The position numbers and the translations under genes are program-made. From assembly GCA_018894075.1 (NCBI GenBank), contig JAHIEB010000001.1, positions 1-21,203 of the forward strand: DNA of 21,203 nucleotides. Direction: 5' to 3'. This DNA comes from Patescibacteria group bacterium (GTDB lineage Bacteria; Patescibacteriota; Minisyncoccia; Minisyncoccales; Staskawiczbacteraceae). Below the pieces are notes generated by a model, which had not been told where the DNA came from, ran no database searches, and was given only the letters and a program-made list of their open reading frames with translations. Positions 13,226 to 19,246 of the stretch are shown piece after piece; within the stretch, counting starts at the first letter, position 1, and every line of letters starts with the position of its first letter.

Positions 13226-13404
13226 GTTTCTTTTATAACTGTTAATAGTCTTGCGATATCTCTTTTTATATTCTTTATCTCCTTGACATTCTTTAGTTTG
13301 TTGACAGCCAATTTTAATCTAAGGGAGGCCAGATTCTCTTTCTGCGCAATTAAATCAGCGGTTAAATCTTTTTCACTTTTTTTTCTCAAATCTTTAGCCT
13401 TCAT
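13207..13404 (-). CDS. rpmC: 50S ribosomal protein L29
   Basis: L29 lies by the exit tunnel, near the docking site for trigger factor and SRP. The 65 residues form the expected two-helix, highly charged protein: MKAKDLRKKSEKDL, LIAQKENLASLRLKLAVNKL, then VKEIKNIKRDIARLLTVIKE. It overlaps rplP by 11 nt at its start and rpsQ by 19 nt at its end, making this the most overlapped gene in the window. Confidence 0.94.
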   Translation of the reverse strand: MKAKDLRKKSEKDLTADLIAQKENLASLRLKLAVNKLKNVKEIKNIKRDIARLLTVIKETWQKED

Positions 13405-13813
13405 TGCTTTTTATAAATTTGGTTTTAATGGGCAATTTAATTGCAGCCATTTTAAAGGCCTCTCTGGCTGTTTCCTCCTTCACTCCGTCAAGCTCAAATA
13501 TCATTCTGCCAGGCCTTACTGCAAACACATAATGGTCTACCGCCCCTTTTCCACCCCCAAGAGGCACCTCATGGCCCTTTGAAGTGACGGGCTTGTCAGG
13601 AAAAACCCTTAGCCACAATTTCCCTCCCTTTTTCAAATATCTGATAATTACTCTCCTTGCCGACTCTAATTGTCTGGAGCTTACCCATTTTGTGCTCAAG
13701 GATTTCAATCCAAAGCTTCCGAAATTAAGTTCGGTGGCTCTATTTTCAACCCCCTTGGATACCCCTTTGAACCATTTTCTGTGTTTAATTTTCTTCGGCA
13801 TTAATATCCCCAT
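13394..13813 (-). CDS. rplP: 50S ribosomal protein L16
   Basis: L16 is close to the A site and central protuberance. The 139 residues (from 13813) include MPKKIKHRKWFKG, the WVSSRQLESARRVIIRYLKKGGKLWLRVFPDKPVTSK region and GRMIFELDGVKEETAREAFKMAAIKLP. Two starts are possible: ATG 13813, 5 nt after the rpsC stop and in the AT-ATG context of its neighbours, or ATG 13801, which gives the family-like MPKKIKHRKW. I kept the first; the difference is four residues. Confidence 0.94.
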   Translation of the reverse strand: MGILMPKKIKHRKWFKGVSKGVENRATELNFGSFGLKSLSTKWVSSRQLESARRVIIRYLKKGGKLWLRVFPDKPVTSKGHEVPLGGGKGAVDHYVFAVRPGRMIFELDGVKEETAREAFKMAAIKLPIKTKFIKSNEG

Positions 13814-13818
13814 ATGTT

Positions 13819-14469
13819 TTATTCAAATTTCTCTCCTTTATAAATCCAGACCTTTATCCCAATCGTGCCGTATGTGCAAAAAGCGCTGACGCCGGCATAA
13901 TCAATGTCTGCTCTTATAGTATTCCTTGGGAGCCGACCCTCCTTCAGCCATTCTCTTCGGGAAATCTCCACTCCATTCAACCGTCCTGAAATTTCAAGCC
14001 TCACGCCTTGGGCTTCTTTTGAAGACATTACTTTTTCTATTGTTCTCTTTAAAACCTGCCTGAAGGGTATTCTCTTCTCGATCTGCTGTGCCATTTGTTG
14101 GCCAACCAATTCAGCTGACATAAAGGGGTTCTTAATTTCTCTTATCTCAAGCTTTAGCTCCTTTTTCAGGACTGATTTTCTCTTATTTATCTTCTGTATA
14201 ATCTGGGCTTTTAACTTCTCAATTCCCTCGCCCCCTCTTCCGATAATAAGCCCTGGCCTGGAGGTACTGATAATCACATTCATTTTGTTTGAGGAATGCT
14301 CAATCTCAACATTGGCTACAGAGGCCTCTTTCAGTATATCCTTTAAATATTTCTTGATTAGATAATCGTCTTCAAACGCCTTTCCCGGCTTTTTGCCGTA
14401 AAAACCGCGGATATTCCAATCCTCCATTCCTCTGATTCTAAATGATTTTGGGTGAACTTTGTGTGCCAT
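13819..14469 (-). CDS. rpsC: 30S ribosomal protein S3
   Basis: S3 is at the mRNA entry tunnel of the 30S head. The 216 residues begin MAHKVHPKSFRIRG, with a KH domain (RPGLIIGRGGEGIEKLK, residues 71-87) and the C-terminal domain (ISGRLNGVEISRREWLKEGRLPRNTIRADIDY and YGTIGIKVWIYKGE). It has the standard two-domain layout without a long acidic tail. It starts 1 nt after the rplV stop. Confidence 0.97.
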   Translation of the reverse strand: MAHKVHPKSFRIRGMEDWNIRGFYGKKPGKAFEDDYLIKKYLKDILKEASVANVEIEHSSNKMNVIISTSRPGLIIGRGGEGIEKLKAQIIQKINKRKSVLKKELKLEIREIKNPFMSAELVGQQMAQQIEKRIPFRQVLKRTIEKVMSSKEAQGVRLEISGRLNGVEISRREWLKEGRLPRNTIRADIDYAGVSAFCTYGTIGIKVWIYKGEKFE

Positions 14470-14470
14470 A

Positions 14471-14803
14471 TTATTTTTCTTCTAAAACTAGCGCTACGTG
14501 CGAAGTCCTTTTCCATATAGGGTGGGCAGAGCCCCTGGCAACCGGCCTTGATCTTTTCAATTTGGGCCCCTCGTCCGCTGTAATTTTAGAAATGTAGAAT
14601 TTAGCCGGGTCAAGCTTAAAGTCATTCTTTATAGTCGCGATCCCGCTGTTTAAAAGCTTCAATATGGGCAAAGCAGGCTTTCTGACCACAAACTGAAGAA
14701 TAGAAGCGGCTTCTTCCGCCATCTTGCCCCTTATCAAATCGGCGATCTGTCTTGTCTTCCTCGGAGCTATTCTTAAATAATTTAATTCAACTTTTACTTG
14801 CAT
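14471..14803 (-). CDS. rplV: 50S ribosomal protein L22
   Basis: L22 lines the peptide exit tunnel with a beta-hairpin that contacts nascent chains and macrolides. The 110 residues show LRIAPRKTRQIADLIRG near the start, LNSGIATIKNDFKLD in the middle, and the hairpin region DEGPKLKRSRPVARGSAHPIWKRTSHVALVLEE. Length is normal. It lies 2 nt after rpsS. Confidence 0.96.
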   Translation of the reverse strand: MQVKVELNYLRIAPRKTRQIADLIRGKMAEEAASILQFVVRKPALPILKLLNSGIATIKNDFKLDPAKFYISKITADEGPKLKRSRPVARGSAHPIWKRTSHVALVLEEK

Positions 14804-14805
14804 GA

Positions 14806-15141
14806 TTATTTTTTAGGTGGCGCTTTTACTGCTTCTACCTTTGCGGTTTCAGTGGCTTCAACTTTTTGTTCCATTTCTCTCTGCATCTTCCCTCCGTGTC
14901 TCTGGAATCTGGTAGTGGGAGAAAACTCTCCGAGCTTATGGCCCACCATATCCTCTGTGACAAAAACAGGAACGTGCTCTTTTCCATTATGCACCCCGAA
15001 AGTGTGGCCTGTCATTTCAGGCGTTATTGTGCAGGCTCTTGACCATGTTTTTATAATTACCTTATCTCCTTTCTTGACAGCAAGAACCTTTTTAAGCACC
15101 CTTTTATCTACATATGGACCTTTTTTAAGCGACCTTGACAT
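14806..15141 (-). CDS. rpsS: 30S ribosomal protein S19 with C-terminal tail
   Basis: S19 is in the 30S head and contacts S13 and tRNA. MSRSLKKGPYVDKRVLKKV and HVPVFVTEDMVGHKLGEFSPTTRFQRHGG are family signatures. The normal protein ends near there; this one continues for about 20 residues rich in Glu, Lys, Ala, Thr and Val, ending APPKK, for a total of 111 against about 92. The tail looks like a disordered charged extension. It starts 2 nt after the rplB stop. Confidence 0.95.
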   Translation of the reverse strand: MSRSLKKGPYVDKRVLKKVLAVKKGDKVIIKTWSRACTITPEMTGHTFGVHNGKEHVPVFVTEDMVGHKLGEFSPTTRFQRHGGKMQREMEQKVEATETAKVEAVKAPPKK

Positions 15142-15143
15142 AT

Positions 15144-15977
15144 TTATTTATTCTTAGTTATTCTGCGCTGAACAATAAATTTATTAGAAGCTTTTTTGGG
15201 CTTTCTGGTTCTATACCCTAAAGCCGGCTTGCCCCATGGCGTCTTTGGATGCTTCAATCCAATCGGCTGTCTTCCCTCGCCTCCTCCGTGAGGATGGTCG
15301 CAGGGATTCATGGCAGTGCCCCTTACAGCAGGCCTTCTTCCCATTAATCTTGCTCTCCCTGCTTTCCCAAGGTTAACGAATCTATGCTCTGGGTTTGAAA
15401 CTGTGCCGATTGAAGCATAGCATTCGCTCTTTACTTTCCTAATCTCAGTTGAAGGCATTTTTAATAATGTGAATCCTTCGTCTTGAGCCAATACCTGAGC
15501 CGAAGACCCCGCTGACTTGACCAATATCCCGCCTCTTTGGTCTTGGACCTCAATATTATGAACCGCTGTTCCTACTGGCAGATTCTTTAGCTTTATCCTG
15601 TTTCCTGGAGTCAAAAGAGTTTTTTCTGCGCACAAAACAGCGTCTCCTACTTTTAAATCCTGCGGTGCTATAATATATGACCTGCTATTATCCTGATGCT
15701 CTATCAAAGCGATAAAGGAGGACCTGTTCGGATCATATTCTAAGGAAATGACTTTCCCAGGGTTATTAATTTTTGCCTGTCCGAATTCAACCATTCTGTA
15801 AAGCCTTTTTACCCCTCCCCCCCTGTGCCTGACTGTAATCCTTCCGTCAGCCGCTCTTCCTTTTCTTCTATGTAAAGCAAAAGTCAGAGTCTTTTCCGGC
15901 TCTATTTTTGTTAAAACAGAATAATCTATCCCAGTCATCCCTCTTCTGCTCGGAGTAGTGGGTTTGTATATCTTCAT
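15144..15977 (-). CDS. rplB: 50S ribosomal protein L2
   Basis: L2 is a universal 50S protein needed for subunit association and peptidyl-transferase function. The 277 residues carry RHRGGGVKRLYR (50-61), YDPNRSSFIALI (81-92) and the key AMNPCDHPHGGGEGR (222-236); His228 corresponds to the functionally important histidine (His229 in E. coli). The usual MNPVDHPH has Cys in place of Val here. It overlaps rplW by 4 nt in an ATGA junction. Confidence 0.97.
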   Translation of the reverse strand: MKIYKPTTPSRRGMTGIDYSVLTKIEPEKTLTFALHRRKGRAADGRITVRHRGGGVKRLYRMVEFGQAKINNPGKVISLEYDPNRSSFIALIEHQDNSRSYIIAPQDLKVGDAVLCAEKTLLTPGNRIKLKNLPVGTAVHNIEVQDQRGGILVKSAGSSAQVLAQDEGFTLLKMPSTEIRKVKSECYASIGTVSNPEHRFVNLGKAGRARLMGRRPAVRGTAMNPCDHPHGGGEGRQPIGLKHPKTPWGKPALGYRTRKPKKASNKFIVQRRITKNK

Positions 15978-16345
15978 ATTACTTCTATTTTTTGGCCTTC
16001 TTTAATCCGGACAATTGCTTTTTTAAACCCTTTTTTAAATCCTTCAGATCTTCCCAATCTTCTTGCTTTCGGATGAATATTGATTATATTAACAGCCAGG
16101 ACATCAACCGAATAAATTGATTGAACAGCTTTCTTCACCTGATTCTTGTTTACTTTTGCAAAAACGTTAAAGACATATTGATTCTTCTCTGCTAATCCCG
16201 ATGCTTTTTCAGAAATGCGGGGAGCAGAAACAATATTACAGATAAAAACCGGCCTCTTTTTGGCAACAGGTTTTTCTTCAATCTTTTTCTCAATAACCTT
16301 TCTCTCAATCTCCTTTTTCTTTTTAAATATATCTAAAATTGCCAT
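15974..16345 (-). CDS. rplW: 50S ribosomal protein L23 with N-terminal extension
   Basis: L23 sits at the tunnel exit and is the docking point for trigger factor and SRP. The family core starts at about residue 38 (IVSAPRISEKAS), continues with YVFNVFAKVNKNQVKKAVQSIYSVDVLAVNI and ends with the GFKKGFKKAIVRIKEGQKIE basic segment. Before it is a 35-residue Lys/Glu-rich extension (KKKKEIERKVIEKKIEEK), making 123 residues against about 95-100. It has a 3-nt gap from rplD and no Shine-Dalgarno sequence. Confidence 0.95.
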   Translation of the reverse strand: MAILDIFKKKKEIERKVIEKKIEEKPVAKKRPVFICNIVSAPRISEKASGLAEKNQYVFNVFAKVNKNQVKKAVQSIYSVDVLAVNIINIHPKARRLGRSEGFKKGFKKAIVRIKEGQKIEVI

Positions 16346-16348
16346 ATA

Positions 16349-16975
16349 TTATGCCTTGAAGGTCTCTTTTATGCTTTTTACGGTTTCCTTGGGCATGAGC
16401 AAATGTTTTGAATTCATCAGCTCCAGCACATTCAGATTTCTTGCCTCTATTGTTTTTGTTTTCTGGATATTCCTTACAGACAATATCAACTTTTTGTCAT
16501 ATTTTGGCAGAACCATTAAAACCGTACCCTGCAAAGGAAGCTTCTTTAAAATCTTTGCCATCTCATTTGTCTTGGCTTTCTCAAATTTTAACTCGTCTAA
16601 AACTACAATATTTCCGGTTCTGGCCTTTTCAGACAAAACCATAAATAATGCTTTCCTCTTCATCTTCTTGGGGATGTCCTTTTTATAATTCTTCTCATTT
16701 CTTGGACCAAATGTCACTCCGCCTCCCTTCCAAATAGGAGATCTTGAGGAGCCATGTCTTGCCCTTCCTGTTCCTTTCTGCTTCCATGGTTTCCTGCCTC
16801 CTCCTCTTACCTCTGACCTGTCTTTTGAATGGGCTGACCCCTGCCTTTGATTTGAAGACAAAGAAACGAAAACCTGATGAATCAAATCAGAATTAATCTT
16901 TACATCAAAAATTTCTTTTGGGAGAATTGTACTCCCTGTCTCTTTGCCCTCTATATTGTATACTGCAATTTTCAT
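16349..16975 (-). CDS. rplD: 50S ribosomal protein L4
   Basis: L4 lines the exit tunnel and in some bacteria represses the S10 operon. The 208 residues have the signature tunnel-loop region (GGGRKPWKQKGTGRARHGSSRSPIWKGGGVTFGP) and the C-terminal helical domain ending MPKETVKSIKETFKA. Length is normal. It overlaps rplC by 4 nt (ATGA). If L4 is autoregulatory here, the rpsJ-rplC leader is the candidate target; that is inference. Confidence 0.96.
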   Translation of the reverse strand: MKIAVYNIEGKETGSTILPKEIFDVKINSDLIHQVFVSLSSNQRQGSAHSKDRSEVRGGGRKPWKQKGTGRARHGSSRSPIWKGGGVTFGPRNEKNYKKDIPKKMKRKALFMVLSEKARTGNIVVLDELKFEKAKTNEMAKILKKLPLQGTVLMVLPKYDKKLILSVRNIQKTKTIEARNLNVLELMNSKHLLMPKETVKSIKETFKA

Positions 16976-17547
16976 GCTCTTATTTCCAATAGCGTTCCTT
17001 TTCTTCCGGGAACAGCTCCTTTTACTGCTAAAACATTGCTTTCTTGTTCAATTTTGACTATTTTCAGGTTCTTAACCGAAGTTCTCTCAGACCCCATTCT
17101 TCCAGGCATTTTTTTCCCGAGAATTACTCTCTGGGGCCATCTACATCCTATTGAACCTAAAGTCCTGTGCTCGTGTTTAACCCCGTGGGAGGCAAACTTG
17201 CCCTTGAAGTTCCACATTTTGACGGCTCCCTGAAAACCCTTTCCTTTTGAAATCCCCGATATTTTAACAGAATCGCCTTCCTTGAAAATCGACAAATCAA
17301 TTTTATCTCCCACCAATCCCTCAGCAAAGCGGTCTTCTTTAACATACCTGTAAGCTCTATGGGATTTCTTATGCTTTTTAACAGCCTCAAATCCGACTTG
17401 AATTGCCTTGTATCCGTCCTTTTCCTCTGTTTTTTGCTGTAAAATATAACAAGGCCCGACAGACAATAAAGTGACTGGGGTTAGTTTTCCATCCTGCCCG
17501 AACAGCTGGGACATTCCGATCTTTTTTCCTAAAATGAATTTTGCCAT
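16972..17547 (-). CDS. rplC: 50S ribosomal protein L3
   Basis: L3 is one of the first proteins to bind 23S rRNA and reaches toward the peptidyl-transferase centre. From ATG 17547 it has 191 residues: MAKFILGKKIGMSQLF start, VKISGISKGKGFQGAVKMWNFKG, SHGVKHEHRTLGSIG, then KKMPGRMGSERTSVKNLKIV. A TTG four codons upstream could extend it, but MAKFILGKKIGM is the conserved start. It is somewhat shorter than the usual ~205-210. A 95-nt leader with hairpins separates it from rpsJ, the only sizeable spacer in the S10 run. Confidence 0.96.
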   Translation of the reverse strand: MAKFILGKKIGMSQLFGQDGKLTPVTLLSVGPCYILQQKTEEKDGYKAIQVGFEAVKKHKKSHRAYRYVKEDRFAEGLVGDKIDLSIFKEGDSVKISGISKGKGFQGAVKMWNFKGKFASHGVKHEHRTLGSIGCRWPQRVILGKKMPGRMGSERTSVKNLKIVKIEQESNVLAVKGAVPGRKGTLLEIRA

Positions 17548-17561
17548 TTTCTTAATCAAAC

Positions 17562-17618
17562 ACCGGACGATAAGTCCGGCATTTTTTACAAAGCGTGGAC
17601 TTAAGACGGAAAAACCGT
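17562..17618 (-). promoter_or_regulatory. rplC leader with competing hairpins
   Basis: In the minus-strand transcript, a 4-bp hairpin ACGG-UUUUU-CCGU (17618-17606) is followed by two mutually exclusive pairings. One pairs UAAGUCC (17603-17597) with GGACUUA (17577-17571), 7 bp. The other is a 7-bp hairpin GCCGGAC-UUAUC-GUCCGGU (17580-17562, last pair G-U). The second hairpin lies 14 nt before the rplC ATG. On the plus strand the same hairpin is followed by six T residues and resembles a terminator. A ribosomal-protein feedback site or attenuator is possible. Confidence 0.45.
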
Positions 17619-17636
17619 AATAGTATCCGATGGCTG

Positions 17637-17665
17637 ATGTTACTATATTTTAACAGTGATGTCAA
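17637..17665 (-). promoter_or_regulatory. possible rplC-operon promoter
   Basis: TTGACA (17665-17660, perfect, within the last codons of rpsJ encoding VDI) and TAACAT (17642-17637, 4 of 6) are 17 nt apart. The predicted start is about 17630, giving an 83-nt leader to rplC. The -10 is weaker than in the tuf and RNA promoters, so this is tentative. Confidence 0.45.
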
Positions 17666-17984
17666 CGCCTGACGGCAGATTTATATCCCTTAAAGCCTCT
17701 AATATCTCTGAATTTGGGTTTAAGATGTCAATAAGCCTCTTGTGAATCCTCATCTCAAACTGCTCTCTTGCGTCCTTGTGGACAAAGCTTGACCTGTTAA
17801 CAGTAATCTTTAGAATCTCTGTCGGCAAGGGGACAGGCCCCAAAACCTCGGCTCCATATCTGGCGGCAATGTCTACTATCTGCCTTGAGCTATTATCTAT
17901 TACCTTATGGTCATAAGCCTTGAGCTTGATTCTAAGTTTGGCTTTTACCTCAGGAGCTTTTTCAGTTTTCTTTTTGGCAGGCAT
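17643..17984 (-). CDS. rpsJ: 30S ribosomal protein S10
   Basis: S10 is a 30S head protein that also works in transcription antitermination with NusB in many bacteria. The 113 residues contain LRIKLKAYDHKVIDNSSRQIVD, GPVPLPTEI, FVHKDAREQFEMRIHKRLIDI and a normal end (LPSGVDITVKI). About 10 extra residues at the N-terminus (MPAKKKTEKAPEV) are Lys-rich. It begins directly after the tuf stop (TAAATG, no gap), so it is co-transcribed with tuf. Confidence 0.96.
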   Translation of the reverse strand: MPAKKKTEKAPEVKAKLRIKLKAYDHKVIDNSSRQIVDIAARYGAEVLGPVPLPTEILKITVNRSSFVHKDAREQFEMRIHKRLIDILNPNSEILEALRDINLPSGVDITVKI

Positions 17985-19178
17985 TTATTTTACGATCTTT
18001 GTGACAACTCCGGCTCCGACTGTCTTGCCTCCTTCTCTGATAGCAAATCTCTGGTTCTCCTCTAGGGCAACGGGAGCGATAAGCTTAATTTTAAGATTAG
18101 CTGTATCTCCGGGCATCACCATTTCCGTTCCTTCAGGTAAACTCACCTCGCCTGTCACATCAGTTGTCCTGATGTAAAGCTGGGGCTTGTATCCTGTAAA
18201 GAAAGGCGTATGTCTTCCCCCCTCTTCTTTAGTAAGAACATAGACTTCTCCATCAAATTCAGTGTGAGGGGTGATTGATCCTGGCTTAGCCAACACCTGG
18301 CCTCTTTCAATCTCTTCTTTCTTTGTTCCCCTAAGCAATAATCCGACATTGTCTCCAGCCCTTCCCTCGTCTAAAGACTTGTTAAACATTTCAACAGAAA
18401 CGATTACAGTCTTGGAGGTGTCCTTCAACCCGATAATCTCCACTTCCTCGTTAGGATGAATAACTCCTCTCTCAATCCTTCCAGTTGCTACGGTTCCTCT
18501 TCCTTCAATTGAGAAGACGTCTTCTATCGCCATTATAAATGGCTTGTCGAGCTCTCTCAAGGGTTCAGGAATATAATTGTCAATTGCGTCAAGCAACTGG
18601 ACAATCGGCTTTGCTGCCTCGTCATCAGCAGATTTGGCCTCTAGGGCCTTTAAAGCTGACCCTCTAATAATAGGGATCTCGTCTCCTGGGTATTTGTTCT
18701 TTTTAAGAAGCTCTCTTACTTCTGATTCAACCAAATCTAAAATCTCTGGGTCATCAACCTGGTCCACCTTATTCAGGAAAACAACAAGGGTCGGAAGACC
18801 TACCTGCCTGGCAAGAAGAATGTGCTCCTTTGTTTGAGGCATTGGTCCGTCCGGAGCTGATACAAGCAAGATTGCGCCATCCATTTGAGCTGCGCCGGTA
18901 ATCATATTCTTTATATAATCCGCGTGTCCCGGACAGTCAATGTGAGCATAATGGCGTTTTTGAGTCTCATACTCTAAGTGAGAAATTGAGATTGTCACCC
19001 CTCTTGCTTTTTCTTCAGGAGCAGAGTCAATCTGGTCAACTCCCTTTTCTGAACATTTAAAACCGCGCAACTTTGATATATGCAATAAAGCTGCACTTAA
19101 AGTGGTTTTGCCGTGGTCAACGTGGCCGATTGTGCCGATGTTTAAATGCGGCTTTGTTCTTTCAAATTTTTCTGCCAT
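17985..19178 (-). CDS. tuf: elongation factor Tu
   Basis: EF-Tu brings aminoacyl-tRNA to the ribosome in a GTP-dependent way. The 397 residues are full length with all G motifs: P-loop GHVDHGKT (18-25), switch I Thr62 (RGVTIS), DCPGH (81-85, catalytic His85), NKVD (136-139) and SALK (174-177). Domains 2 and 3 are intact, ending REGGKTVGAGVVTKIVK. The switch I stretch reads VTISISHLEYET where many bacteria have ITINTAHVEYET. A strong promoter lies in the fusA-tuf gap; the leader contains a run of nine A residues. Confidence 0.97.
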   Translation of the reverse strand: MAEKFERTKPHLNIGTIGHVDHGKTTLSAALLHISKLRGFKCSEKGVDQIDSAPEEKARGVTISISHLEYETQKRHYAHIDCPGHADYIKNMITGAAQMDGAILLVSAPDGPMPQTKEHILLARQVGLPTLVVFLNKVDQVDDPEILDLVESEVRELLKKNKYPGDEIPIIRGSALKALEAKSADDEAAKPIVQLLDAIDNYIPEPLRELDKPFIMAIEDVFSIEGRGTVATGRIERGVIHPNEEVEIIGLKDTSKTVIVSVEMFNKSLDEGRAGDNVGLLLRGTKKEEIERGQVLAKPGSITPHTEFDGEVYVLTKEEGGRHTPFFTGYKPQLYIRTTDVTGEVSLPEGTEMVMPGDTANLKIKLIAPVALEENQRFAIREGGKTVGAGVVTKIVK

Positions 19179-19214
19179 AATATGTGTTTTTTTTTACTTT
19201 TAAAACTAAATGTA

Positions 19215-19243
19215 ATGATACGCTAAAATTAATCCAAGGTCAA
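19215..19243 (-). promoter_or_regulatory. tuf promoter
   Basis: TTGACC (19243-19238) and TATCAT (19220-19215) lie 17 nt apart on the minus strand, each a 5-of-6 match. The predicted start is about 19208, giving a 30-nt A-rich leader before the tuf ATG. It lies in the 68-nt fusA-tuf gap, so tuf-rpsJ can be transcribed apart from fusA. Both elements closely resemble those of the intergenic RNA promoter. Confidence 0.72.
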
Positions 19244-19246
19244 GGC

